A DNA stretch of 64,000 nt from Lachnospiraceae bacterium (lineage in GTDB: Bacteria; Bacillota; Clostridia; Lachnospirales; Lachnospiraceae): assembly GCA_017441585.1 (NCBI GenBank), contig JAFRWW010000057.1, forward strand, positions 16,947-80,946, written 5' to 3'. Shown in pieces: positions 20,901 to 28,008 of this stretch. Position 1 is the first letter of the stretch. Each line of letters opens with the position of its first letter. The position numbers and the translations under genes are program-made. Below the pieces are notes generated by a model. It searched no databases, was not told the DNA's origin, and was given only the letters and a program-made list of their open reading frames with translations.

Positions 20901-21347
20901 ATCATGACCTACGCTATGGCGGTAGTAAAGGTTAAGAATAACAAGGCCGTACCTGTCAAGGTGAAGAATGGTCTGGAAAGTCCCGTGGATGCAAAGAAAC
21001 AGCCTCAGTTCCAGATCACCCTTAAGCCTCTAAAGACTAAGGCTGACGGAACGGCGATGACCAAGGATGAAAAGGCCATGGTCAAGGCTTTCAATAAGGC
21101 GCTTAAGCAAAGACAAAAGAGTGAGCCTCTTACCTTTGATATAAAGCCTCTGGATATTACGGGAGCCCAGAACGTACAGGTTAAGTACAACGGAAAGAAG
21201 ACCAAGGTAACAGGCGTGAGTGCAACTGTAAACGGCGTGACCTACAAGCTGGGCAAGAAGGATTACACAGCTGACATCACGGCGGAAGGCACCGTGATCA
21301 AGGGTATCGGCAACTTCACCGGCACCTACACGGACAAGATCAAATAG
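14946..21347 (+). CDS. Giant secreted repeat protein (2133 aa)
   Basis: Signal peptide at residues 1-31 (RTTALFISICMTTTFFPVEN core, cleavage near LMAQ). A long N-terminal half follows, with no family I recognise. A Gly-rich central stretch lies at about 930-1090 (LQGGGGGISNIYE). An Ig-like module with DTTAPKILLTEP is at about 1687-1780. A (Asn-Pro-Asp)n linker covers about 1897-1924, DNA repeats of GATAACCCC type. The C-terminal module (about 1925-2133) ends YKLGKKDYTADI and GIGNFTGTY, a motif common at the ends of Lachnospiraceae secreted proteins. A relic of a similar C-terminus lies at 26223-26366. Good AAAGGAG site. Ends in a strong terminator, so it may share the transcript of the 7029 gene. 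Confidence 0.8.
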   Translation: MKLKNIIKRTTALFISICMTTTFFPVENLMAQDLPEVALENKALHVGVSQENGAFVIRTTEGNQVSKEDDGKKLLFDMDDDHTSFVTFSITRGDKTKEYIFGGNYPLANSTKMRVSKDADTINSVWSVDDVTFTQSIKLVNSGSNEHGMAYISYTAENKGDPADIKCRLLMDTALGEQDYGYYSVGDANNNITKETQLGEGGYDKSFYVMDNPIDPKVLAYTVNASIDKKECKPYKTIFAHWASLASCKFDYQINSLVSFTTVFNGEHLTADSAAALYFDMGSIGTDESSVIATNYGVYSNEGVKAENTATINIVAPDYLEYNDAKDGYKNDGKFSVRTEIENITDKTFEKARVVVYITGGLRSLDKAGNEIEASYEKPFYIDLNNFTPKQKQIIDWSFYEPVRPDGTYATISYKVYNMSSDATMKTDTLVSENLMCEGKSYVLIPGIESELPEVKFMSFAPEKVYNQETRYIYLSGDNFSMLSDKSTYNLKMVRRDGSAFSYSVNGEEKQDTYFNIPSDNFVINDENNTITIKLDEDVPGTLPVGDYKLIFDYTDASKMDDSGPALEFSVTDERRYQNISYGVLAVRDDNRDYSIELYDSEADYELASYDSDVFDVYSVPLVFKGYFSEDKSASTKTKKVYKAISTGPDDNVVVLNDCLDISEGSVTVTEENGSVTVDFDAKISSGKCTVWNGVCALTKLKQGNEYRLIRYDEEGESTYPGTNANTINLVWPSVGQAAQNLMGFLMKFKYGQLGFVEHEEGDRHPTKVVAFGASMDLGFAIPSFANVPEEEPSARDQAYENALKNGKELNPQQLRDIDQKVGQREANTYDKDETGKENEEDDGFETPKASVHVDDILFGEGKFMGVNLTVGVGIPGYVDGMPDMEGELSINTLNNWSAGFEGECDFEVVAFEGELSIRSTDKGVPVPDNIRFYVGNVTPGYNLDPFGILWLQGGGGGISNIYETIFLEDALPPLRLMVEAQISIMQVLQARGAVELGLTGFNIEMKDIEVARFGKVMDHAGIAFDWYPEFYLLGDVQMNLLDIIKGGGYMVLEKPYEGADNYFFEFFINASVCIPDYVLIIGGMNVAAVGMGVNSEKIYGMVKAMGVKLGVVYYWGDSGVKWSGGEEVMPTHPELTGISTEPSTLGAVPVYYDEKEDRTLYASVGTNFTDDTVYEEDINGGIFESEEAVLGDGEEREPLKVNKVSGTAVPSGGMSYDLALCGNQKNKIMLITFDADSKQEALAMLKKADPAITINDENGAPYDLKLMDQSKTVEAGVNVGTNANLTYDKDSDKATLAVSFTKGVDKDQYYTLVTQMEARVVLYDLEEMPELYASNCSITESDDGKSATLTVGGVGIENFDKICVSVAGIDGEQMIGMVTKEEYPDCFEESGGSATFDLPADLSSDTYEVKLAASDNDNKYCSMVENLSLVHKNNEEPVMPAVFTLSNAGDYMLNLMPKDSGNDFDGYEISVFESDGETAVKGLSGLLYNKNGSRVEYDENNLVIVPDDNEMTADGFTFGGHFDYEGDEDVQETQFGLNGGDSYEVRLRKWKKIDASERLLYSSARYLKCTVSTPSKAELSVSAKADSVPVKQEYGDGEVEIPYYGVADPGLTVTADQKISGTWTLDGGVVEDENGQALESGSQGSFTDTLSIPIDTDDLADGVHTLEIKGSNARGDSTGLTYIFGIDTTAPKILLTEPLSGQFFDHTSGKVVLSGVSEPGTKVNVTEKASGQHYYITANDDGSFKSSMVFDKSASQLDLLLYAEDEVGNRAETQVLLNSDILGQIESIDLTATTAAGAQITLGTPEDDLKPGVYSLTLYGNVRNSDEKLNLNASSITEWQLTDIAGGADLEVQDGSVSLTIHEGDTGVVSAGLNVHDAGALNVVSMFGKTENGNGSGTDNPDNPDNPDNPDNPDNPDNPDGPGKNTGYKFTRYDFGQKLPDGTDCVLDVYTTRSVSFNNLKHLTEGSKTNNKSVADLKVETGGSIMTYAMAVVKVKNNKAVPVKVKNGLESPVDAKKQPQFQITLKPLKTKADGTAMTKDEKAMVKAFNKALKQRQKSEPLTFDIKPLDITGAQNVQVKYNGKKTKVTGVSATVNGVTYKLGKKDYTADITAEGTVIKGIGNFTGTYTDKIK

Positions 21348-21357
21348 CCCCTCTTTC

Positions 21358-21397
21358 GTCCCCCGTCTCTGAATCATCAGGGCCGGGGGACTTTTTT
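21358..21397 (+). terminator. Intrinsic terminator after the giant secreted gene
   Basis: GTCCCCCG (21358-21365) pairs exactly with CGGGGGAC (21384-21391) and is followed by six T. Confidence 0.9.
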
Positions 21398-21427
21398 AGA
21401 TATGAGATTATAAAAAGGCGAAAATCC

Positions 21428-21456
21428 TTGACATGTGAGGTGTTCTTTCATATACT
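21428..21456 (+). promoter_or_regulatory. Sigma-A promoter of greA
   Basis: TTGACA (21428-21433), 17-bp spacer, TATACT (21451-21456). Predicted start near 21463, about 87 nt before the greA ATG. Confidence 0.8.
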
Positions 21457-21483
21457 ATTACTTTGTGTAGTTACTCGGATTTT

Positions 21484-21528
21484 CTGTTGTCAAAAGACGG
21501 TTTCGGATGTCTTTTGCAGCAGGTTTTT
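21484..21528 (+). terminator. Terminator-like hairpin in the greA leader (possible attenuator)
   Basis: Arms 21484-21498 and 21509-21522 form about 14 pairs with one bulged T and a 10-nt loop, followed by G and five T (21524-21528). It lies between the greA promoter and its GGAGG site, so it can stop transcription before greA unless read through. No antiterminator strand is obvious. Confidence 0.65.
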
Positions 21529-21549
21529 ACGGAGGTTTAAAAGGGTAAA

Positions 21550-22032
21550 ATGGAAGCTAAGAAAACCGTGTTGACTTATGAAGGCTTGAAGGAACTGGAG
21601 GATGAGCTCCAGGATTTAAAGGTCAACCGCAGGAGAGAAAATGCACGTAAGCTGGCTGACGCCAGAGAGCAGGGAGATCTGTCTGAGAATGCGGAGTATG
21701 ATGCCGCAAAGGATGAGCAGAGAGAGATCCAGGCCAGGATAGACGAGATCGAAGCACTCCTTAAGAATGTGGAAGTCATAGATGAGGATGAGGCAGACAC
21801 TACGGTTGTCAGCATCGGATGCAAGGTTAAACTTTTGGATAAAGAACTCAATGAGAAGATGGAGTACAAGATCGTGGGCACCAGCGAGGCTAACGCCTTA
21901 GAGGGCAGGATCTCAAACGAGTCTCCCGTGGGTGCAGCGCTTCTGGGCCAGAAAAAGGGCAAGACCGTGAAGGTGGAGACCGCCACCGGCGTGCTCGCAT
22001 TCAAGATACTGGACATAACAAAGGCTAAGTGA
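21550..22032 (+). CDS. greA: Transcription elongation factor GreA
   Basis: 160 residues, normal size. GreA enters the RNA polymerase secondary channel and stimulates cleavage of backtracked RNA. The N-terminal coiled coil is clear (about 1-78), with the tip acidic residues in DLSENAEYDAAKDEQ. The C-terminal FKBP-like globular domain ends with NESPVGAALLGQKKGKTVKV. GGAGG lies about 15 nt upstream of the ATG. It has its own consensus promoter and a leader terminator hairpin, so it may be self-regulated through read-through. Confidence 0.95.
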   Translation: MEAKKTVLTYEGLKELEDELQDLKVNRRRENARKLADAREQGDLSENAEYDAAKDEQREIQARIDEIEALLKNVEVIDEDEADTTVVSIGCKVKLLDKELNEKMEYKIVGTSEANALEGRISNESPVGAALLGQKKGKTVKVETATGVLAFKILDITKAK

Positions 22033-22037
22033 GAAGT

Positions 22038-22085
22038 GTCATTCTGAGCGTTTGTTATGTCATTCTGAGCGAAGCGAAGAATCTT
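22038..22085 (+). repeat. Dispersed hairpin repeat, one partial and one full copy in tandem
   Basis: A partial unit GTCATTCTGAGCG (22038-22050) is followed by a full unit at 22059-22085: GTCATTCTGAGCG then AAGCGAAGAATCTT. Lies between greA and lysS. Confidence 0.8.
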
Positions 22086-22138
22086 GAAAGATTTGGCATG
22101 ACAGAAAATCAAGCTTTGATAATACGAGGAGAAAAACC

Positions 22139-24145
22139 ATGGCTGAAAATCAAAACCAGCTGCTTAAGGTACGCAGGGAAAAGCTGACCGCACTTCAGGA
22201 GGCGGGAAAGGATCCCTTTGTAATAACCAAATATGACCAGACCTATCATTCCGTACAGGCAAGGAATGAATATGTCGCCCTGGAGGAAAAGCTCCTGGCC
22301 GGCAAGGAAGAGCTGGAGTATGATGATAAGCGTGCCATAATGGACGCAAGCCCCATCGATGTAAGTGTGGCGGGACGTATCATGTTAAAGCGCGTGATGG
22401 GTAAGGCGTCATTTTGCAATGTGCAGGATAAGGCAGGCGATATACAGGTTTATGTGGCCAGGGATGCCGTGGGCGAGGAGCCTTACGCAGATTTCAAAAA
22501 GTTTGACGTAGGCGATATCGTGGGCGTAAAGGGATACATGTTCCGCACACAAAAAGGCGAGATATCCATACACGCCACTGCAGTCACACTTTTGTCCAAG
22601 AGCCTTCAGATACTTCCCGAAAAGTACCACGGACTGACTGATACCGATATGCGTTTCAGACAGAGATATGTGGACCTCATAATGAACTCGGACGCCAAGG
22701 ATATCATGATCAGGCGTTCACGCATCATAAAGGAGATAAGGAACTTCCTGGACGGAAGGGACTTCATGGAGGTGGAGACACCTATCCTGGTATCAAACGC
22801 AGGCGGCGCTGCGGCCCGTCCCTTTGAGACCCATTACAATTCGCTGGATGAGGATGTGAAGCTTCGTATATCCCTGGAGCTTTATTTAAAGAGACTTATC
22901 GTAGGCGGCTTAGAGCGCGTTTATGAGATAGGAAGAGTTTTCAGAAACGAGGGTGTGGATACCAGACACAATCCTGAGTTTACCCTTATGGAGCTCTATC
23001 AGGCATACACCGATTACGAGGGTATGATGGAGCTGACGGAGAGCATGTTCAGATATGTGGCAAAGGCTGTCCTGGGAACTCTTCAGTTTAAATACGGCGA
23101 GGTGGAACTGGATTTTGAGAAGCCCTTTGAGCGTATCACCATGGCTGAGGCCGTGAGGAAATATGCGGGGTTTGATTTTGACGCAGATACCGTGGAATTA
23201 AACGGTGAGACCGTACCCTTTGATGATGCTGCTGCCATGGCGCTTGCAAAGGCAAAGGGGCTGGAAGTCGAGGATCATTTTAAGAAGGGTAACATACTCA
23301 ATCTCTTCTTTGAGGAGTACTGCGAAGAGCATCTTTTGCAGCCTACCTTTGTGACGGATCATCCCATAGAGATATCACCTCTTACAAAGAAGAAGCCCGG
23401 CTATGATGGCCATGTGGAAAGATTCGAGCTTTTCATAAACGGCTGGGAGATGGCAAATGCATACTCAGAGCTTAACGATCCCATTGATCAGAGAGAGCGT
23501 TTCGCCGCACAGGACGCAAATGCGGCAGCGGGCGATGAGGAAGCAGAGCATACGGATGAGGACTTCCTGAATGCGCTGGAGGTAGGTATGCCGCCTACCG
23601 GAGGGATCGGATACGGTATCGACCGTCTCGTGATGATACTGACTGACGCGCCCAGCATAAGAGAGGTGATCGGCTTTCCCACTCTGAAGTCGCTTAACCC
23701 GACCTCAAGTCCTTCATCATCGGGTGAAAAGGCAGTTCCGGGCGCGCCCATTGTTTCAAATGAGCCCCTGGATTTCAGTAAGGTAAATATCGAGCCGCTG
23801 TTTGAGGATTTCGTGGATTTTGATACTTTCAGCAAGTCCGACTTCAGGGCTGTAAAGGTTAAGGATTGCGTGGCAGTGCCCAAGAGTAAGAAACTGCTTC
23901 AGTTCACACTGGATGACGGAACAGGTACCGACCGTACCATCCTTTCCGGTATACATGAGTTTTATGATCCTGAGGAACTGGTGGGCAAGACCTGCATCGC
24001 AATAGTGAACCTTCCTCCCAGAGCCATGATGGGCATCGAATCCTGCGGCATGCTGATCTCGGCAGTCCATAAGGAAGAGGAAAGGGAATGCCTGCATCTT
24101 CTGACGGTGGATCCCCACATCCCCGCAGGCGCGAAGATGTATTGA
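22139..24145 (+). CDS. lysS: Lysyl-tRNA synthetase (class II) with C-terminal tRNA-binding domain
   Basis: 668 residues, against about 500 for usual LysRS. OB-fold anticodon domain at about 55-165; class II core at about 180-515 with motif 2 GRVFRNEGVDTRHNPEFT and motif 3 GGIGYGIDRLVM. A Ser/Pro-rich linker near 520-535 leads to an extra domain at about 555-668 that matches the EMAP-II/Trbp111 fold found at the C-terminus of MetRS: SKSDFRAVKVKDC, KLLQFTLDDGTG, ILSGIHEFYDPEELVGK, NLPPRAMMGIESCGMLI. This should bind tRNA non-specifically and raise affinity. Strong GAGGAG site. No T-box leader is seen upstream. Ends with a strong terminator. Confidence 0.95.
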   Translation: MAENQNQLLKVRREKLTALQEAGKDPFVITKYDQTYHSVQARNEYVALEEKLLAGKEELEYDDKRAIMDASPIDVSVAGRIMLKRVMGKASFCNVQDKAGDIQVYVARDAVGEEPYADFKKFDVGDIVGVKGYMFRTQKGEISIHATAVTLLSKSLQILPEKYHGLTDTDMRFRQRYVDLIMNSDAKDIMIRRSRIIKEIRNFLDGRDFMEVETPILVSNAGGAAARPFETHYNSLDEDVKLRISLELYLKRLIVGGLERVYEIGRVFRNEGVDTRHNPEFTLMELYQAYTDYEGMMELTESMFRYVAKAVLGTLQFKYGEVELDFEKPFERITMAEAVRKYAGFDFDADTVELNGETVPFDDAAAMALAKAKGLEVEDHFKKGNILNLFFEEYCEEHLLQPTFVTDHPIEISPLTKKKPGYDGHVERFELFINGWEMANAYSELNDPIDQRERFAAQDANAAAGDEEAEHTDEDFLNALEVGMPPTGGIGYGIDRLVMILTDAPSIREVIGFPTLKSLNPTSSPSSSGEKAVPGAPIVSNEPLDFSKVNIEPLFEDFVDFDTFSKSDFRAVKVKDCVAVPKSKKLLQFTLDDGTGTDRTILSGIHEFYDPEELVGKTCIAIVNLPPRAMMGIESCGMLISAVHKEEERECLHLLTVDPHIPAGAKMY

Positions 24146-24174
24146 TTTAAATAAGTATTAATGCGATTTTTATG

Positions 24175-24209
24175 AAGAGCGTGATCCGTATCACGCTCTT
24201 TATTTTTTT
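24175..24209 (+). terminator. Intrinsic terminator of lysS
   Basis: AAGAGCGTGAT (24175-24185) pairs with ATCACGCTCTT (24190-24200), a 4-nt loop, then TATTTTTTT. Confidence 0.92.
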
Positions 24210-24283
24210 CGCCCGAACTGCCCTCTTTCGTGGTACAATTGATGTTAGGATGATATTACCCTGACTATAAGAAAGGACATTAA

Positions 24284-24481
24284 ATGAGAAAAGCGGTTAA
24301 TGATATAAACAGGTGCGTGGCATGTGGCGTATGCTGCAAAGAGTGCCCGCGTCAGGCGATAGAGATATATAAGGGCTGTTATGCTCTGGTGGATACCGGG
24401 GTCTGTGTGGGCTGCGGTATCTGTGAAAAGGCATGTCCCGCAGGTTCGATAACGGTTAGCGACACGGAGGAAGGGCGATGA
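24284..24481 (+). CDS. Small 2[4Fe-4S] ferredoxin
   Basis: 65 residues with two cluster motifs: CVACGVCCKECP and CVGCGICEKACP. It carries electrons at low potential in the cytoplasm. The stop overlaps the start of the next gene (ATGA), so it is probably the partner of that membrane Fe-S protein. AAAGGA site upstream. Confidence 0.88.
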   Translation: MRKAVNDINRCVACGVCCKECPRQAIEIYKGCYALVDTGVCVGCGICEKACPAGSITVSDTEEGR

Positions 24482-25065
24482 AGAATAAAACCGGAAAGAA
24501 GCGGCATTGGTATGACTATCTCTGGATCTGGTCCATAATATATTTTTCCCTGGGCTTTTTTAACATCCTTTTTGCATGGCTGGGAATGATCGACTTTATC
24601 CTGCCCCTTATTTTCGCCATCGTCGGCGGGAATAAATGGTTTTGCAACAATATGTGCGGAAGGGGACAGCTGTTCTGGCTTCTGGGAAGAAATCTTAAAT
24701 GTTCCAGGAAAAAGCCGGCACCTAAGTGGCTTTCTTCCAAATGGTTCAGATATGGTTTCCTTGCCTTTTTCATGACCATGTTCGGCACCATGATCTTTCA
24801 GACATATCTGGTATTTTCGGGAGCAAACTCCCTCAGGAAGGTGGTAAAACTGTTCTGGACCTTTAAGGTTCCCTGGGAATGGGCGTATAACGGAAGCATA
24901 TTTCCCGACTGGGTGGCCCAGTTCGGTTATGGATTCTACAGTCTGATGCTGACGTCCACACTCATAGGCCTTATAGTCATGGTACTGTATAAAGAGCGCA
25001 CCTGGTGTTCATTCTGTCCCATGGGAACCATGACCCAGGGTATATGCAAGCTTAAGAATAAGTGA
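24478..25065 (+). CDS. Membrane 4Fe-4S protein, NapH/YccM-like
   Basis: 195 residues with about four hydrophobic segments (near 20-40, 43-60, 90-110, 150-172). Two Cys clusters face the same side: CNNMCGRG (about residue 59) and CSFCPMG (about 179), the truncated motif pattern of NapH/CcoG/YccM-type electron-transfer membrane proteins. It is co-translated with the ferredoxin before it (4-nt overlap). Probably passes electrons between quinone or cytoplasmic carriers and an extracytoplasmic acceptor. The acceptor is not encoded nearby and no FMN-binding partner is seen. Confidence 0.72.
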   Translation: MKNKTGKKRHWYDYLWIWSIIYFSLGFFNILFAWLGMIDFILPLIFAIVGGNKWFCNNMCGRGQLFWLLGRNLKCSRKKPAPKWLSSKWFRYGFLAFFMTMFGTMIFQTYLVFSGANSLRKVVKLFWTFKVPWEWAYNGSIFPDWVAQFGYGFYSLMLTSTLIGLIVMVLYKERTWCSFCPMGTMTQGICKLKNK

Positions 25066-25092
25066 GCGGTTATGTGACGAAGGAGGTTTATA

Positions 25093-25414
25093 ATGGCATC
25101 GAGTAAAGAATATCTGGACTATGTATTAGAACAATTATCCGGGGCGGATGAGATAACTTACAGGGCGATGATGGGAGAATATATCATCTATTACCGCCAG
25201 AAAGTGATCGGCGGTATCTATGACGACCGGTTCCTGGTGAAAAAAAATAAAATCGGCCAGAGACATGATGCCTGATGCGGACCTGGAATTACCCTATGAA
25301 GGCGCCAAGGAGATGCTTCTGGTAGACGATATTGAGAATAAGGATTTCCTTAAAAAATTGATGGACGCGATGTATGAGAAATTACCGGCCCCGAAGAAAA
25401 AGAAAGGGAGATAG
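25093..25414 (+). pseudogene. TfoX N-terminal-domain protein, frameshifted
   Basis: Strong AAGGAGG site, ATG 25093, and a good TfoX-N start (MASSKEYLDYVLEQL, then YRAMMGEYIIYYR and GGIYDDRFLVKK). After a run of eight A at about 25240 the frame is lost and stops at 25275. The missing half continues in the +1 frame (SARDMMPDADLELPYEGAKE to the Lys-rich end, stop at 25412-25414). Removing one A restores a 107-codon gene of normal length. It is a homopolymer slip: a sequencing error, a true mutation, or slippage that is tolerated. Function of these stand-alone domains is poorly known. Confidence 0.8.
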
Positions 25415-25423
25415 GGTGCAACT

Positions 25424-26218
25424 ATGGTAATAAAGGATGAAAGGATAGATTCGGGCAAACCTTTTGACTGGGGAAGGACATCTAAGGAATACGCCAGGTT
25501 CAGGGATATCTATCCGGAAGAGTTTTATAAGAAAATAGTGGACAGGGGCCTGTGTGTGAGCGGCCAGAATATTCTTGATCTGGGGACCGGAACAGGTGTG
25601 CTTGCGCGGAATATGTATAAATACGGAGCGAAATGGACCGGCACGGATATTTCGCCTGAGCAGATTGAACAGGCAAAACTTCTGGCAGAGGCCGGAGGGA
25701 TGAAGATTGATTTCATTGCGGTGCCTACGGAAGAGATTGATTTTCCGAAGGAGAGCTTTGATGTGATCACAGCCTGTCAGTGCTTCTGGTATTTTGATCA
25801 TGAAAAAGTGATGCCGAAGCTGGCTGAGCTACTTAAGCCGGAAGGGAAACTGCTTATCCTGTATATGGCATGGCTTCCCTTTGAAGATAAGATAGCGGGA
25901 GCGAGCGAAGAACTGGTGCTCAGGTTCAATCCCAAGTGGTCGGGTGCAGGGGAAAAGCGTCATCCGATATGGATACCTGATGTGGCTTTCGATCATTTTG
26001 AACTGGAAGATCATGAAGAATATGATCTGTCGGTGCCCTTTACCAGAGAATCCTGGCATGGAAGAATGAGGGCCTGTCGCGGAGTCGGTGCGTCCTTATC
26101 AGAGGAAGATCTGGCAAAGTGGGATATCGAGCATCGGGAACTCATGGACCGGATCGCACCTGAGAGTTTTGATGTGCTCCATTATGCGGCACTGGCTTTG
26201 TTGAAGAAAAAGGGTTAA
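25424..26218 (+). CDS. SAM-dependent methyltransferase (class I)
   Basis: 264 residues. The SAM-binding motif NILDLGTGTGVLARNM is at about residues 45-60, with GTDISPEQIEQAK (motif II) and an FDVITACQCFWYFD motif (post-II). The family is that of UbiE/Methyltransf_11-type small-molecule methylases; the substrate cannot be told. It follows the broken TfoX gene by 9 nt, so they were probably one transcript. The gene ends at a boundary with a minus-strand gene relic. Confidence 0.8.
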   Translation: MVIKDERIDSGKPFDWGRTSKEYARFRDIYPEEFYKKIVDRGLCVSGQNILDLGTGTGVLARNMYKYGAKWTGTDISPEQIEQAKLLAEAGGMKIDFIAVPTEEIDFPKESFDVITACQCFWYFDHEKVMPKLAELLKPEGKLLILYMAWLPFEDKIAGASEELVLRFNPKWSGAGEKRHPIWIPDVAFDHFELEDHEEYDLSVPFTRESWHGRMRACRGVGASLSEEDLAKWDIEHRELMDRIAPESFDVLHYAALALLKKKG

Positions 26219-26222
26219 TGAA

Positions 26223-26366
26223 ATATTCGTCCTTCTTAGCCTTGTAGTATTTTCCGAAGATGTCTATCTTTACGGCGCTTAAGCTGCCGTCCTTTTTCTG
26301 CTTGGGTACCACATCATCCTTATTTGTCACTGTGTAAGGTGCTATGGTAAAGGGCAGTCCGTCATT
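26223..26366 (-). pseudogene. Relic of a secreted-protein C-terminal module
   Basis: Minus-strand open frame with no good start. It reads LPFTIAPYTVTNKDDVV, then KQKKDGSLSAVKIDIFGK and YYKAKKDEYF. This matches in order the C-terminal module of the 2133-residue secreted protein (LTFDIKPLDITGAQNV, KVTGVSATVNGVTYKLGKKDY). The piece runs from the sulP stop to the methyltransferase stop and lacks the rest of the gene, so it is best read as a fragment left by a deletion or rearrangement. Confidence 0.55.
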
Positions 26367-28008
26367 TAAGCGCAGACGCCCATTCGATGGCGTCGTCTAT
26401 GTGAGGTCTGAAATTGTCGGCGCCGACCTTCTCTATGAAGCCGCTTTTTTCCATGGTGTGGTAGGGCTGCTCGTTCACATGTGAGAATACCAGATGAACA
26501 CCTCTTTGCTCACATCTGTCATAGAGCTGCTCCAGGGAATGCATGGCTGTGGCGTCCAGTGCGGGCACGCCGCGCATTCTCATTATTATAACCTTAGTGA
26601 AGTCCTTGAAGCCTACGCCTGCCAGCTGGTCCGCATCCCCGAAAAACATGGGACCGGATATCTCGTAGACGCGCACGTGGCGGGGGACTTCTTTTAATTC
26701 TATTCCGTCGGGATCCTCATCAGGATCATAATATTTCCAGCTTTTTACGGCGGATTCTTCACTCATTCTCTTCATGAACAGTACGCAGGCGCTGATCATT
26801 CCCACTTCTATGGCTATTACCAGGTCAAAGACAACAGTCAGCACAAAGGTGGTGACCAGGACTATGATATCGCTTTTGGGGGCGGTTTTGCACAGATGTA
26901 CAAAGGTGCGCCACTGGCACATGTTGTATGCCACCATGAAAAGGATAGCGGCGATGGCGGGCATGGGGATCAGTGCGGCGTAGGGCATGAGCAGTACCAG
27001 CACCAGGACAAGGACCAGTGAGTGGACGATGCCTGCGATGGGGGAGCGACCTCCGTTTTTGATATTTGCCGCGGTCCTGGCGATGGCTCCGGTGGCAGGG
27101 ATGCCGCCGAAAAGTGCAGATCCGATATTTCCCACACCCTGGGCGATGAGCTCCATGTTGGAACGGTGATGGGAATTGATCATGCTGTCAGCCACCACGC
27201 AGGAGAGCAGGGATTCTATGGCGGCCAGGATGGCTATGGTCACTGCGTCTGAAGCTACGGCGGTGATGGAGCCGATGGATATGGCCGGCAGTTTAAGCGC
27301 CGGAAGCGCATTGCTTATGGTATAGAGATCACCGATGGTGTTTACGTTCATCTTCAGGGATTTCACCATGAGGATGCTGACGATGACTGCGATGAGTGAG
27401 CCGGGTATCTTTTCGGAAATCCGGGGCCAGATGATGAGTATGGCCAGGCAGACCAGCCCGACGATAACGGCCTGTGTATTAACGGTTCCTATATTTTTGA
27501 CTATGGCGGCTACCTTTTCCATGGTCTCTATGGTGACGGTTCCTGCAGGATAGGTAAGACCCATGAAATCCTTGATCTGACCGATGAGGATGGTCACCGC
27601 GATTCCCGAGGTGAAGCCGGTGGTGATGGTATAGGGAATAAATTTGATCAGTGAACCGAGTCTCAATAATCCCATTATCACAAGAAGGATTCCTGCCAGA
27701 ATCGTGGCCAGCACCAGGCCGTCCATTCCGTTTTTGGCGACGATGCCCGCCACTATGGTAGCAAAGGCTGCGGTGGGACCGGCGATCTGCACACGGCTAC
27801 CGCCCAAAAATGAAATGAGGAAACCGGCGACGATGGCGGTGTAGATACCCTGCTCGGGCCCTACGCCGGAGGCCAGTGCCAGGGCTATGGACAGGGGAAG
27901 GGCGATTATAGCCACTATTATTCCCGCCACCAGATCAGTTATGAATTTATTTCCGTTATATTTCTTTATAACGGAAAACAGCATGGGTTTTAATTTATCC
28001 TGTTCCAT
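26362..28008 (-). CDS. SulP-family anion transporter with STAS domain
   Basis: 548 residues. About 12-14 transmembrane segments over residues 20-415, with the SulP signature GGSRVQIAGPTAAFATIVAG near 75-95. A C-terminal STAS domain (about 440-545) holds DATAMHSLEQLYDRCEQRG. Family members move sulfate, bicarbonate or other anions across the cytoplasmic membrane. The substrate is not evident. The gene is divergent from a CLC-type channel gene, so the pair may form an anion-handling locus. The 187-bp gap between them is AT-rich. Confidence 0.9.
   Translation of the reverse strand: MEQDKLKPMLFSVIKKYNGNKFITDLVAGIIVAIIALPLSIALALASGVGPEQGIYTAIVAGFLISFLGGSRVQIAGPTAAFATIVAGIVAKNGMDGLVLATILAGILLVIMGLLRLGSLIKFIPYTITTGFTSGIAVTILIGQIKDFMGLTYPAGTVTIETMEKVAAIVKNIGTVNTQAVIVGLVCLAILIIWPRISEKIPGSLIAVIVSILMVKSLKMNVNTIGDLYTISNALPALKLPAISIGSITAVASDAVTIAILAAIESLLSCVVADSMINSHHRSNMELIAQGVGNIGSALFGGIPATGAIARTAANIKNGGRSPIAGIVHSLVLVLVLVLLMPYAALIPMPAIAAILFMVAYNMCQWRTFVHLCKTAPKSDIIVLVTTFVLTVVFDLVIAIEVGMISACVLFMKRMSEESAVKSWKYYDPDEDPDGIELKEVPRHVRVYEISGPMFFGDADQLAGVGFKDFTKVIIMRMRGVPALDATAMHSLEQLYDRCEQRGVHLVFSHVNEQPYHTMEKSGFIEKVGADNFRPHIDDAIEWASALK

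Noticed and set aside
7078..21200. Many long open frames on the minus strand inside the giant genes
   Set aside because: They lack ribosome sites and family motifs and mirror the codon pattern of the plus-strand genes; they are shadows.
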